A stretch of 64,000 bases of DNA, taken from positions 186,001 to 250,000 of the forward strand of contig BSBK01001578.1 in assembly GCA_027943335.1 (NCBI GenBank), read 5' to 3'. The DNA comes from Chamaecyparis obtusa (lineage: Eukaryota > Streptophyta > Pinopsida > Cupressales > Cupressaceae). A program made the translations under genes and the position numbers. The stretch's first letter is position 1. Each line of letters starts with the position of its first letter. Below, in pieces: positions 46,850 through 59,687 of this stretch. The notes under the pieces are model-generated. The model had not been told where the DNA came from. It searched no databases and saw only the letters and a list, made by a program, of their open reading frames with translations.

Positions 46850-47363
46850 TCATAGCACTTGTATTATCACAGTAAATAGTAACTGGATCGGTAATCTACT
46901 CTTGCATACCTTCAAGTAGTTGTTTGATCTATACAATGTTTTACAATTCATAGTTTCTACTACATACTCTGCCTCAGCAATAGATTGTGAAATACAACTT
47001 TGTTTCTTACGTAGCCATGTCTCTAATCTTTCTCCTAAAAATAAACTTCCTCCACTTACACTTTTCCTATCATTAATGTTTGCAACCCAATCAGAATCAA
47101 TGTAAACCTTCATATCAAAATATCCTCCTTTCTTGTATAGTAGACCAAAATCTTCAGTCCCTTTTAGATATTTAAATATTCTTTTGACTATAGATATGTG
47201 TTTCCTTTGGATCAGCATAAAATCTTGCAAAAATACCTACTACATGAGCAATAGCAGGTCTTCTATGTATCACATATTGTACCTTACCAATCATTGATGG
47301 GTAGAGTATTTCATTCACTTCCTTTGACTCATCTTGCTTTGACAATTTGTAACCAGTGGCCAT
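46850..47363 (-). pseudogene. RNase H of copia element D
   Basis: Minus-strand reading shows IGKVQYVIHRRPAIAHVVGI, IFKYLKGTEDFGLLY, YIDSDWVANINDRKSVSGG and SISQSIAEAEY-like motifs typical of the copia RNase H end. A frameshift lies near 47200. Confidence 0.88.
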
Positions 47364-47384
47364 TAGTGTTCTAACCGATTTTGA

Positions 47385-48330
47385 TTATTCCATACCAAAT
47401 GTCTTTAGGATCTCCTTGATGTACTTTGATTGTGTGATATAAATCTCATCTCTAACTTGTTTAATATGTAGTCCAATAAAGAATTTTATCTCTCCAATCA
47501 TGGACATCTCAAATTCCTTTCTCATCTCCTCAACAAAAGATTTACATAATGTGTTATTTCCCCCAAAAATAAAATCATCAACAAATATTTCAACAATCAA
47601 AATCTTGTCATTATTGTCACATTTCAGATACAAATTGTTAATGTCACTTGTTCTTTGAAATCCATTCTTGATTAAATATGAATGTAACCTTTCATACCAT
47701 GCCCATGGTGTTTGTTTTAAACCATATAGTGTCTTGTGCAGTTTGCATACCATGTCCTTGTTAGTATTCTCAAAAAATCCTTTAGGTTGTTCAACATGAA
47801 CTTCTTTTTCAAAAATACCATTAGGAAATGTAGACTTAACATCCATTTGATAAACTTTAAATCCTTTATAAGTTGCATATGCTTGTAGAATACTAACTCC
47901 TTCTAGTCTAGCAATAGATGAAAAGTCTCATCATATTCAATACCTTCTTCTTGTGCATACCCTTTGTAAACTAATCTAGCTTTTTTTTTTATTACATCTG
48001 CATGTTCATTTAGTTTGTTTCTAAAAATCCACTTAGTACCAATAACATTTTTATCTTTAGGTCTTGGTACCAAAGTTCATGTGTTATTATTTTCAATCTG
48101 GTATATCTTGTCTTTCATAGCTTTAACCCAATCTTCATTATCCAAAGCATCATTTAATTTTCTTGGCTCAAATTCAGAAATCAAACATTTGTTATCTCTC
48201 AACTTACTTCTTGTCATCAATCTATCATTCTTGTCTCCAATAATTTTTCTCAGTGAGTGGTGTCTTCTCACATACTTGGCTAGAATAGGTTTAGTAGATT
48301 GTGGCGGTTCTTCATTTTCAACAACCAATG
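47385..48330 (-). pseudogene. Reverse transcriptase of copia element D
   Basis: 48328-48077 has LNDALDNEDWVKAMKDKIYQ, the entry of copia RT. 47846-47385 has DVKSTFPNGIFEKEVHVEQP, LYGLKQTPWAWYERL and the catalytic IFVDDFIFGG. Frame breaks lie between these parts (about 47850-48075). Confidence 0.92.
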
Positions 48331-48363
48331 GTGGTTCTCTCCGTTCATCTTCCTCAGTTTGTA

Positions 48364-49184
48364 CTATCTGTGAGGTGTCAAGAACTTCAGTTTGAACATA
48401 TACAAATCTTTGATAGTGCTCAGATTTTTTTTGTTGTTTTCATCATTTTTCTCTATAAATTCATCAATCCTTACACTTGAACTTTCCACAATTTTGTTAG
48501 TGGACTTTTTTAAGAACTTGTAAGCCTTTCTATTTGTAGAATATCCCAATAATATTCCTTCATCTCCTTTATGATCAAACTTTCCATTTATAGCATCCTT
48601 GAGAATGTAGTTCACCTACTTCCAAATACTTTGAAATAACTTACATTTAGTTTGTGACCATACTAGATCTCATATGGAGTCTTGTGTGCACCTTTCTTCA
48701 ATTGTACTCAATTCAATGTATAAGATGTAGTATTGACTACTTCTCCCTAAAATATTTGAGGCACTCCTTTCTCAATCATCAGTGTTCTAGCACAATCAAT
48801 AATGGATATATTTCTTATCTCTGCTATACCATTTTGTTGTGGTGTCCTCGGTGCACATATTTGTCTCTTTATTCCATGTTCATTGTAGAAAAGTGTAAAC
48901 TCATCAGATGTAAACTCACCTCCTCTATCATATCTCATACACTTAAATTGTCTTCCAACCTCCTTCTCAACTCTTTCCTTGCACCACTTAAACATTTAAA
49001 AAGCATAAGATTTATCCTTCAAAAACATGACAGACATCATTCTTGAATAATCATCAACAAATAAAATGAAATATCTATCACCATAATAGCTTTGTGTCCT
49101 CATAGGTCCACATAGGTAAGTGTGCACTAACTCCAAAATTATTTGTGTAGTATAAGATTTTCTTGTAAAACTTGACTTTGTCAT
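48364..49184 (-). pseudogene. Integrase of copia element D
   Basis: 49184-48996 has VHTYLCGPMRTQSYYG and FVDDYSRMMSVMFLKDK (first catalytic Asp region). 48995-48747 has RYDRGGEFTSDEF (second Asp) and APRTPQQNGIAE (Glu region lies after the PQQNG). 48615-48364 is the post-core segment with GILLGYSTNRKAYKF. A stop near 48994 separates the first two. Confidence 0.9.
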
Positions 49185-49689
49185 CTTACCAAATTGACAT
49201 CATTTGCACATGACATTTTCAAGTTTACCTAATCCCAATAGACCTCTTACTCTATTCTTTTTGCTCACCTTAATTAAGTTGTCAAAGTTCACATGACAGA
49301 ATCTCTTATGACATAACCATACATCCTCAACTTTAGAAAATAAGAAACTCTTTGTAGTAGTATCAAGGTAGAATAAGTTACCTTTTGATGGTTTGTCGGT
49401 GGCAATCAGACCTCCATTCTAATCAAATAATTTTACCTTTCCATTTTGAAATTCCAATAGATTATATTTTATTCAGTTGTGCTACACTCAATAGATTATA
49501 TTTTACCTTTCCATTCTGAAATTCCAATAGATTATGTTTTATTCAGTTGTGCTACACTCAATAGATTATATTTTAGTTCTTTAACCCAATAGACATCATC
49601 ACATTGTGTATCATCCAGCAGAATTATAGAACATTTACCTCTCACTAGATATGGGCATCATTACCAAATCTAACATAAAATCCATGATG
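49185..49689 (-). pseudogene. Protease / GAG-pre-integrase remnant of copia element D
   Basis: The minus strand shows degraded text with VRFGNDAHI, LDDTQCDDVYWVKEL-like and a C-x2-C region. A 60-bp stretch at 49440-49500 is duplicated at 49501-49570 (ttccaatagattat..attcagttgtgctacactcaatagattatatttt). The sequence breaks at the CACTA insertion, whose left TSD is ATG at 49687-49689. Confidence 0.65.
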
Positions 49690-49870
49690 CACTAGTACAT
49701 TTGACCTTAAATTTTGACTAAACAATTCAACCATCAAATAGAAATATTTTGGTTGGTCACATTATAGAAGGAAACTTTTGTTTTTTTTTAATACATGCCC
49801 CGTGTTGGTCACAATCTTGACTAACACCGTGTTGGTCAAAATTTTGACTAACACAGGCATAACATAAAGT
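49690..49870 (+). repeat. 5' TIR and subterminal repeats of CACTA copy 2
   Basis: After the terminus come gttggtcacattatagaagg, gttggtcacaatcttgactaacac and gttggtcaaaattttgactaacac. These are the copy 1 motif ggtcgaaatttcgac with its CpGs changed to CA/TG, consistent with deamination of methylated CpG. Confidence 0.78.
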
Positions 49871-52800
49871 AAAAAAAAAAAGTTTGAAACTTCATTTGAG
49901 CATTTCATTTCAGCGCGCGTGAAGGAGCCGGTAGAAGCTAACAGGGTGAAGAGTTGAAGCAGAGGGTTAAGGTATGTCAAATCGATTTCCAATAAGAATC
50001 AAATGCTTTATATAAACTGTGGATTTAGGATTTACAAAAAGTTGGTTGAATTAGTTGTTTAGAATTTATATCAGTTGAAAATGGATAAAACCGTAAGCAA
50101 TAGAAATACTCTATTTTCTGCAAAATTCAATCATCTTGAAGTTTCAATTCAGTTATTCTGATGCACTAAAGGAATTACAACATTTCTTTGTTCAATTCAT
50201 GCCATTTTTGAATGAGTCTCATTTTATATTGAAACTGTTGTTACGCCAGTGGTCTATCTAATAATGAGAACCATTCTAACCATGGAATGTTAATTCTAAC
50301 TTGTATTATTAGATCATTAACCGTGCATATGCGAAGTTGTGTGGAGTAAAGGTGATCATAGTTAAAGAACAGTGAGAAAATACAATGAAATTAGATGCAA
50401 TGTGTAGCAGTGGATGATCTGTCTGAATAAGGAAGGGTTTTTATGTTTGAAAACATTTTTTCATGTTTAATGAATGGTGATTTGATCGCTAATTTGATGC
50501 AGGAGTGAGTTGTAACAGGAGATTGGGGAAGCCCTAGCAAACCAGGGTTTGGAGTCAAGATTTGGGGGTTTTGGTGTTGCAGGGCCCATGAGTCTAATTG
50601 CTTGTGGATTTAACGATTTTGAGTCATTTTATAACTCGATTGAAGGTTTTGTGGGATAAGGGAATGTGAGGAGAGTAGTTGCTTTGAAAATTTGGTCATT
50701 TTCATGCATTGAAAATAGGGGTTCAGTCATGGTTAGGTGTGTTGGTCCAAAGTAACCCTATAAAAGCTTTTGGTATGGGATGCATCAAATGTCAGTTTTT
50801 AGGTCAAATGTCCCTTCTAAGATCCCTTAGGGATTTATGATGATTTCCTCGAAGAACTAACAACAAGAGACTTCCTTCTCTGAATTCTTGATCATTCTTG
50901 TGAAGCACAATCTATGATACCTCCTTAAATGTTTATGTAATTGATTTAAGGGAAACATGTATTTGTAATAATTATTCAAGGGATAATGTTTATCGATCTG
51001 CTTAAGTAATTATGCATATGTGATCTAAACCATACATCTATACTTGGTGCAATTCCTAATAATAATTATATTTTTACCATGCTTGTTCTCCTAGTCTATT
51101 TATGGACAGTGACTAATGACATTGTTTGAGCAATATTACTATTGTATCAAATTGGGGAACCATCCCAATAAGAAGAATGTATCCTATTGTATATCCCTCT
51201 ATTACTGGTATATGTTTAAGGAGTGTTGATTGTCTTAATTGCTATATGTGAGATAGAATGCTACCAGGAAATAGTTTATGGATATTGCGATAACTGATGC
51301 CTCTCATTTGCATGAACACTATGATTAAATGTTGTGTATATTGACTTCAAGTGGCTGTAATGCCCCTTGGATATACTCTTAGAATTATGAAACTATTTTC
51401 TCAGATTTGCAAGACTTAAATTATTGATACCACTCTTTTATTATGATAGTCTCGATCACTATGTGATCTATAAGTAATGTATCGATACCAATTGTGTCTA
51501 GATAGGATTGGCTCTTATGTTGTCTTGATGATTAAGGTGTTCTTTTACTAGTCTTGATACGACTCTATGTTTAATGTGAATGATCTCTTTGATCCTTACC
51601 ACTTTTTTGGTCTTCTTTGTGAGATGGAAGTATGTTCTGTCTGGTTTGGCTTCTGTAAATGCAAGGAAACTTGTATCGACTTGTTAGGATCCTCAATTGT
51701 AAACAAGTTACTTGACATTCTGACTTGTACATTTTTATGGACGTCTCATAGCCAAAGGGGTTATTGCTCCTTCTGTGAATCCAAGCGTATCCTCCCTTGA
51801 GAAAACCAAGTAGGGATATGAGTAAAGATAAGTCACCTTTTTTCTCCTCTCTGTCTTCCTCCAAAATCTCCTTTTATCTCATCATCCTGTTACATATGTG
51901 GCAGGGATGATATTGCTTGCACTTGTCTATGTTGCTAGCTTTCGTGGAATTCCATTGCCCACTGTCAGGTTGATGCCGATAAGATTTTTTGGTATGGGAT
52001 GCATCAAATGTCAATTTTTAGGTCATTAGGGGTCAATTTGAAGCATTTTTAGAAGCCTTAATTGGCTTAATTATTTTCCATCCACCCTGGAGCTTATATG
52101 TATGAACAGTCATTCATGGAACATGAAACATCATCAATATGAAAGAAGGCTTTCATATTACCCAAGGTCAAAGTATAAGAACTAATTAAACATGAGAACA
52201 CCTTCTAATCATTTTTATATGTATGAAGATGATTTTGAAACAATCATGAGGACCAAGACAAATGATCCATCAATAATGCACAATCCATTAATGGGTATTT
52301 AGACATTAGTCTATATTTTATATTTGAATCTTCATACAGGCATATGGCACATTGAACACATTAGGGAATTATCTTGAATCTTAAGGATCAAGTTCCAATT
52401 AGGCATAACCCTAAATAGACCAATTCAACAATAATGAGCCAGGATCAAAATAATAAGCATGCATGCAATACTCTTATAATGAGAAATGCAGTTTTACAAT
52501 TAAATTCTAGATGTGCTCAATCTTAAATCCTTCCCTTTACATGATTCATTTGAATTGGTGTTAAATCTTAAAATACAACCTCCAAGCATGTAATTTGGAA
52601 TGACTCACACTTCAACCAACTCAATGAATAATATTAAAAAGACAGCCAAGTTTGAATTTTAAAATTTGGAGTTCAAATGAAAAGATGTAGAATAATCTAA
52701 ATCAAACATCATTATAGTACATGACCGTACATGCACTTCTTAAATTTGTATTTATTTTTGCTAATTCATTGTTCGCTTAAAAATCATTATTTAGTCTTAT

Positions 52801-54105
52801 TGTCATCCACAATAACCAAAGCGACAGTAATGTTGGAAAGGCAAATGAGGAGCCCATCATTATGCCTTTGAGTTTGATTACAACTTTCTTTGAGCACCAA
52901 AGAATGAGATCCAAAGAATTACTCGATTTCATCGACATTTGGCAATGGTCATCTTGACCACTGGCAGACATTCAGATTTAAGAAGGATTGTCATTACTCC
53001 TTTCGATCTACTCATTGTCTTATTACTTCTTATCTTTACCTTACTACATATTTGTATGACCAACTAATTTTCATTTCATATTCTGTGTAACTATGCCTCT
53101 CCTTGATAACATTTCATCAATCCAACAAAGCAATACACATAATTTTTTGATAAAATATACAGTAAAATATTTGTAACCAATACATCATCAAAGTCATTAT
53201 GCAACTAGATACTATTGTAATAGAAAAATATATGACAAAATAACAAAAAAAAATTCTTAATCAAAGCACATATTTAAGAGACGGTTCATAAAGGGACTAA
53301 TCTTATTCTTGCCTAGAACATCAAACAAGTACTTGTTAAGTTTGTGGTCAGACGAGCTAAGCTCTTCTGAGTTACAAGAGTGTTCCTTTAATCAACATTT
53401 AACATTTGAAAAATTCCTTTTATCTGTTGTTGACAAGAAGTATTTCAAAGTCTGCATTTGCCTCCTCAATGACGTTCATTTCAGCCATTAGTTTGTTTAA
53501 CTTGGCTAGGTTTTCTTCTTAAATATGGACTTGTAGAGGCAATTTAACAGTTCAGGAAACTAAGAAATGAGTTGTCATTATGGTAAGCCACAAGAATGGT
53601 CTTGGGAGTATTATTGGAGGTGCTTAACTTTGGAAAGTTACCATGTTAATGTCATTAAAAAAATACAAAAAATTAAGGCCTACGAGATTTTATGATAATG
53701 TTCTATTTGAAATAGGGTGCTCAAGTTAATGATGAAATTAAAAAATCCATGCTTGTATTCATATGTTTAGGAGAGGTTTCTTTGTGTTTTCATTACTTAA
53801 GAGCAGCCTGTATATGGAGGTAAGGAGTCCTACAATGTTATTCAGTTTCCCTATTTATTTACCTAACTTTATTTATTTAAATCTACTCTTTACAACTATT
53901 TTTCTATCTATACACCCTCTATTGCTATTGTAATGGCAAAGCATCAGAACCGTTCATTTCTAAACTTTGATTTGGTATGATAAATGTCCCTTTGCATTGA
54001 GAAAATTATAGTTGAGAAAATGGTTGTTCAGTAACGATTTGTATTTGCGGGTTGCAAACAAATCATCCTTCTTCCACCAACGAGTCATTCCATTCAAGAA
54101 AGACC
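49871..54105. other. Non-coding 5' part of CACTA copy 2
   Basis: About 4.2 kb without recognisable coding exons. A 38-bp direct repeat (50769-50806 and 51988-52025, one mismatch) brackets 1.18 kb of LTR-like DNA. An ORF at 51567-51800 inside it has no known relatives that I can identify. Confidence 0.5.
50769..52025. repeat. 1.18-kb segment flanked by a 38-bp direct repeat
   Basis: tttggtatgggatgcatcaa and the following 18 bp occur at both ends with one mismatch. A TATA-like cctataaaagc sits just before the first copy. It could be two positions in one LTR family or a segmental insertion. Confidence 0.5.
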
Positions 54106-57100
54106 ATGTCTGACGATATCAACACACAAAAAAATAGGGAGACAATTGCTAGACTGTGGTCTAACTTAAAAAGAAAAGGTGATGGAAAATGTTATTGTCC
54201 TTGTAAAATTTGTAAGGGCTTAAAGACTCAAAGATATCTAATCAAAACAGCTGAGGAACATTGTAGGCAACATGGTCACATTGAAGGGGGAAATGAATTT
54301 CGTCCATTGGTATGTATTTTAATAATTTATAAAATACATAAGACATGATTTGATGATGACATCATGGTCATGGTTAATATAAGTTCATCATTTTCATATA
54401 GGTCAACGTCCCTGAGTTTCATGTTATGGACCATGACAATCCAGAGAATGTGGATTTCCAAATGAGGGAACATGGAGGTGTGAATATAGAAGTAGAAGGT
54501 AATGATACCATGGAAGAAGACCATGATGATGAAGAAGATCACGATGATCAAGATGATCACGATGATCAAGATGATGATGATGATGATGATGTATAGCTTG
54601 ATGTACCTATACTTGAGAAGGCACACAAGCCCCTATATGAAGGCTCTGAAACAACTCTTCTTGCCGTTGTATTGTTGTTGGTGAACTTGAAGGTTATGAA
54701 TGGTTTATCCAACGTAGAAATGACACGTATGTTAAGGTATGTCATCTTGTTTCATTATTTTAGTCGTAATTCCCTTACAATTAACATTGGGTGAATCATG
54801 TAGCAATTAATATTCTTTAAATTAGCAAATTATATTTTTGGTCATAGGTTGATAGGTGAGTGTTTGTTACCACCATCAAACATTCTACCTTGCTCGTACC
54901 GAGAATTATCTGCCATTATGAAAGATATTGGAATGGAGTATCAAATAATACATGCATGTCCGAATGATCATATTATATATCATAAAAAACATGAATTTGC
55001 AACAAAATGCCCTATTTGTCATATTAGTAGATATCAATCAGATCGAATAACAAAAAAGGTGCCTTGTTAGGTTCTTCAGCATATTCCCATTATTCCACAT
55101 TTGCAATGATTATTCAAGTGCAATAGCTTGGCACAATTTATGGATTACCATGCACGCAATAGAAGTCAAGATGACATTATGCGAATGCCTGTGGATGGTT
55201 CGACATTTAAGGAAATAGAGAAAAAATGGCCACACTTTAAAGAAGAACCTCGTAATCTCAAAGTTTCATTGGCAACGGGTGGTGTCAATCTGTTTGGAGA
55301 GATGAGATCTACTTACTTATTGTGGCCTTTTTTTGTTATCAACAATAACATTCCTCCTTGATTGTCCATAAAGAGGGAGCACATAATGTTGGCACTAATT
55401 GTTCCAGGTGTTTTTTGATTTAATAGTCATCTAAATTAATTTATTATTAATAATCCACCGAAATGGTCATAATAATTATGTAATATTTTTGTTCATTCAA
55501 CTAGGTAAGTACCAAGTTAAAGATATCAATGTATATATTGAGCCCCTTATCGATGAGTTGATGGTGTTATGGAATGGGGTCACTATGTATGACATCTCTA
55601 GACCAATAGGACAAAGACAATTTCAATTCCATGCAATGCTTGTATGGACAATACATGATGTCCCTGGGCTAACACATTTTTGTGGTGTGTTCTCTTCTTA
55701 ACACCTCTTTTTTGGTATGTTATAGTGCTAACACAAAGTTAACACATTTAATCTAATTATACACGATCTTGTAGGTCTTCAGATAAAGGGAAAATTTGCA
55801 TGTCCAGTTTGTGGTCCAAAGATGAAATCTCGTCATTCAAAAAGTTTACGAAAGTAGGTGTTCGATGAGAATAGACACTTTCTCCACAGAAATCATAAGT
55901 ACTGAATTATCGAAAAACATATTTTCAATGGGAAAGAAGAGACTACATCAAAGCCATGAAGAATGACACCTCACCTATGGAAGTCGGCATACAATAAAAT
56001 AAATCATCGAGGTAATGTCATTCCATCTGATGGTTTTTGTTTCAAATTTATATTTTGATATTCTGTTTTGTTTACTGATGATGTAATTGATGCTTGTGAA
56101 GGTCATCAAGGCATCAATGACTAACTTCCAAAAGGACTAAAAAGTTATCCTACACAATTTACTAGGTTGTCATACTACGAGAAACTCCCAATCATGCATT
56201 TGTTTGATCCTATGCATATTGGAAAGAATGTAATAGAGACATTATCAAAAATCTTGGATGGAAGGCGTGACAAAGACCAAATTGTCAAAATTTGTAGTGA
56301 CATTGAAGAATCGAACCATGCAATAAAAAATGTCATTCAATCAAATAATAATCGAGACCAGATTGATACAAATGCCCTTAGTTGGTTATTGTCGAAGTAG
56401 CAGAGCAATGCTATAAAAGAAATCATAAAAAAATACGACTTCCCACAGGATTTTCTGTGAACATAAACGATCTCATATCAAAGAAAAGTGAATTTGGGCC
56501 AAGGATGAAAACACATGATTGACATACATTTATTAAGGTAATTTGTGTTATTTTGTATTCACTATATATTTGTATACGCCATGTAATTTTCATTGCATTC
56601 TTTTATAAAATATTGACAAGATCATTTTACAAATATTGTAGTATGTTCTACCTCTATCTCTCCCACACCTCTTCACCAACAATGTCAAACAAGTTATATA
56701 TGATCTTGGAAAATACATGAGGTGATTGTCATCTAAAGAAATTAATAAAGAAGATATAAAATATTGGAAGAGAAAAATTCCTCTTCTTATGTGTGAAATG
56801 CAAAAGTGTCTACCTTCAACTTTTTTCAATGCACAAGAACACTACCTCATACATCAAGTTGAGGAGATTGAATTGTGTGGACCTGTACCAACTAGGTCAA
56901 TGTGGATGGTTGAGAGGCACTTGAAATTTTTGAAAGGCTCGGTTCGACAAAGAGCACATCTTGAGGGTTCTATGGTGGAGGGATATATGGTATACCAGAC
57001 CATGGTGTACATTAGTGAATATCTTCCTAAGTTTATAGCAAAGATCCATGTAGATCGTATTTGGGATCCCAACTCCATTAACAAATTTGAAGGGGAGTAC

Positions 57101-58057
57101 TTGATGGGAAAAGGTAGATTGAGGAAAGTGAGAGGTAAATCTAAGATGTTATTGTAGTTAATTAATTCTTATAAATCTTCAATATAAGTTATTTATAATT
57201 GGTGTATTTTTTTTTATACAGTTGGTCGAGAGTGGGATGCAATACATTTGTATATTGTGAACAATCTTAATTGGATGATGGTATGGATTGAACAATGTCA
57301 ACAAAATGGTTCCTCATTATCATGGGAAGGTGTTGCTTCATTGGTTAGAGAAGCTCATCGTAATGGAGATTCCAATGTTACGCCAATGGTGATTGATCTA
57401 ACACATGGTTTAAGAGGTGGAGAGGTATGTACAAATTTATTAATGATCATGACTCGTATGTTTTGTATCAACTCACGATGCAAATAATTTACACATGCTT
57501 GAAAAATTGCAGGTCAAGCACCACAAAGCTATGTACTATCATGGCCACAAATTTCGCATAAAAAAGTTGGGTAACACAAATAAAACTTGTGATTCTGGGA
57601 TAACTGCAGTTTTCAAGGTCACCAATATATCATCTAGAAATGACATACATCCTCAACAATCTCAAAATCAATACTATGGCATCTTGGATGATATAATTGA
57701 GTGCAACATTAACTCCTTCAAATTAGTTCTATTTGTCGTCAAATGGTACAGGGTATGACTAAATCAAAATGATCCAGATAGAGCTATTATTCAACATGAT
57801 AATGGATTTACAATGATTAATACAAAGTTGTTTGAGCTAGTTGGAGATGAGCCATATGTTCTTCCAAGATAATGTGAGCAAGTGTTTTACTCAGATGTTC
57901 CACATAAATAGGGTTGGTTATTTGTTGTTAGACATGATCCAAGAGGAAGGCCGATAAAGTATAATGTTATGGAAGAAGAAGATATTGAAGATGATGAAGA
58001 AGCAGATGATGAAGATCAAAATGATGGGGCTAATGATGATGATGATGGTAATAATGA

Positions 58058-58091
<34 letters not shown>

Positions 58092-58226
58092 GGTGGTGGT
58101 GGTGGTGGTGGTGGTGGTGGTGGTGGTGATGGTGATGATGGTGATGATGATGGTGGTGATGGTGATGATGGCGATGATGATGGTGATGATGGCAATGATG
58201 ATGATGATGATGATGATGATCAATAA
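54106..58226 (+). pseudogene. TNP2-type CACTA transposase gene, copy 2 (Transposase_21 + DUF4218 + DUF4216)
   Basis: Exons: 54106-54309, 54402-54736, 54848-55407, 55505-55684, 55775-56010, 56102-56537, 56642-57134, 57222-57424 and 57513-58226, about 1,120 codons. Start chosen at MSDDINTQ because copy 1 similarity begins shortly after. The N-terminus has CYCPCKICKGLKTQ and HCRQHGHIEGG. The core has YRELSAIMKDIGMEYQIIHA, CPICH, YIEPLIDELMVLWNGVTMYD, CPVCGPKMKSRHS and LFDPMHIGKNVIETL. DUF4218 has LIHQVEEIELCGPV. DUF4216 has YYGILDDIIECNINSFK and GFTMINT. The position that is DG in copy 1 and in TNP2 relatives is GG here (VSLATGGVNLFG), so a likely catalytic Asp is lost. Stops at 54594, 55066, 55362, 55856 and others. 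The protein would bind and cut the CACTA ends; this copy cannot. Confidence 0.9.
57970..58226 (+). repeat. GAT/GGT trinucleotide tract encoding an Asp- and Gly-rich transposase tail
   Basis: In frame with the last exon: Glu/Asp-rich, then an uninterrupted (GGT)n run of about 17 codons at 58076-58126, then alternating Asp/Gly to the TAA. His-, Met- and Ile-rich ORFs in other frames are shadows. Confidence 0.9.
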
Positions 58227-58944
58227 CATAATTGAAATGATCAATGAAATGATTGACATGATTTATTGCTTTCAATTGTAATGATTACATATTTATTGTG
58301 TTCAATTCTAATGATTACAACATATGCGATTTATAATTACCAATGTTTTGCTTACGATGCTCAATTAATTGTTGCTGATACATGTATATATTGTGTTTGA
58401 TTATCACCTTTTTTGTAAATAGGCAATTGACTACAGACATCGTCACCCCTTCTGTTGACGATCTTGCATTCCATATATAAGGTAAATTTGTTCATGTTTA
58501 CAATGTTGCATATTGTTCATGTTGTCTTCTAAGTTATTTGTAGCATATGTATCATGTAATTTTTAGCTAACTTAAGATAAATGATTAACATATGCAAGAA
58601 ATTTAACCCCTTTGGCGTGGATCATGCACAGTAACATGGATCAGTAGGTATAAGTCAATAAATAGACATAATTTTCTTATATTCTTCTTGTTTATCACTG
58701 AGCACGTATGTTATAAATAGACATATTATATAATCATATAATGTATATATAGACAAAGAAGAACTATATAGAAATATAATTATATAATCACTTTCAACTT
58801 AGTACATTTTATATCTCTCACGTATAGACAAAGAAGAACCGTACATATGGGTCACGACTTGATTATTCTATATATATTATTTAAATATTATCAAAATTCT
58901 ATTTGAAGTGGGGACATGACAATATCTCATTTGATGGATTGCAG
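58227..58944. other. Spacer between transposase gene and SET gene, copy 2
   Basis: AT-rich, partly matching 16880-17204 of copy 1 (aaatttaacccctttgg, acatggat..ag|gtata). It contains local TATAGACAAAGAAGAAC repeats (58745 and 58825). A promoter for the SET gene would be expected here but is not identifiable. Confidence 0.4.
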
Positions 58945-58999
58945 GACCCACCAAATAGGTACTTGTCAGATCTATCTACATCGAATGAGGGAAATGAGG

Positions 59000-59687
59000 G
59001 AATGCTAGATGAAAGTTCTACATGTAGTACAGCTAAAATAGAGAGATCAACTAGAGGTCAAAAGATTAGAAATTTTTTTGATAAATGCATGCAATTTTTC
59101 CTTGCTAATGGGGGGTCATGTTCTTATGATGATGAGACCAAAGGAGACATCAAGGTGCCCTTTCGGTACACACAGAGTGAGAAAGAATGGGTACGCAATG
59201 AGGTACCTCCAATTAACACTGATTTTTGTGTTAATGAGAGGATATATTGCATTGCTCCATCCTCATTACATGGTTTGGGCCTATTTTCCAGGATGGGATA
59301 AAGGTATGTTACAACAAAGTTGTTGAATTTTTCAAGTATGTTGGTCTGTGTTACAATTACAATGATTGGATGCTGCTTGTTCAATATAAAAAAAGTATGT
59401 GTAGGTATGCACTATCAGCTAATTATATACAAAGGAAATAAAATGATCAAAGCAAAAGATTTGCAATGTATATTGATGGGAGACCAAAAGCAATAGGTAA
59501 TATTGTAGGTTTTATAAATAGTACGTGACCTTCCTCAACTAATAAGCAACCCAATTGCATATTTGAGGCACGTGAGGGAAATCAAGTTTTTGTATGTGCA
59601 ATAAAATCAATAAGTGCAGAGGAAGAATTGCTAATAGATTACCATTTAAATTGCATAGATACAAACAAAGTTACTATCATAAGGGTG
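59000..59687 (+). pseudogene. SET-domain exon of CACTA copy 2
   Basis: IERSTRGQKIRNFFDKCMQF, then VNERIYCIAPSSLHGLGLFS (the GxG strand), a 1-bp deletion, then YNDWMLLVQYKKSM, MYIDGRPKAIGNIVGFINST, PNCIFEAREGNQVFVCAIKS and AEEELLIDYHLN. The core SET motifs sit at the same positions as in copy 1. GEELLIDY has become EEELLIDY and N-H-S is N-S-T. The family assignment is secure from the motif order. Enzymatic competence is doubtful for this copy. Confidence 0.78.

Larger units (their letters stand above)
44741..49689 (-). mobile_element. Ty1/copia element D (minus strand), 3' LTR to protease; 5' part beyond CACTA copy 2
   Basis: Minus-strand order: protease/GAG-pre-integrase remnants (49689-49190), integrase (49184-48650), RT (about 48330-47385), RNase H (47363-46850), untranslated 3' part, PPT (46262-46280), 3' LTR (46261-44741). 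Protease-integrase-RT order defines Ty1/copia. It is inserted in gypsy A (left flank AGAAC) and is itself split at 49690 by CACTA copy 2. Its gag, 5' LTR and right TSD are outside the window. Confidence 0.9.

Noticed and set aside
54327..54626. 99-codon minus-strand ORF opposite the transposase exon 2
   Set aside because: It is antisense to the Asp-rich coding sequence, with an Ile-rich low-complexity composition.
58030..58275. Poly-His, poly-Met and poly-Ile ORFs on both strands over the GAT/GGT tract
   Set aside because: They are other-frame readings of the trinucleotide repeat that encodes the acidic transposase tail. The same artefact occurs at 16625-16912.
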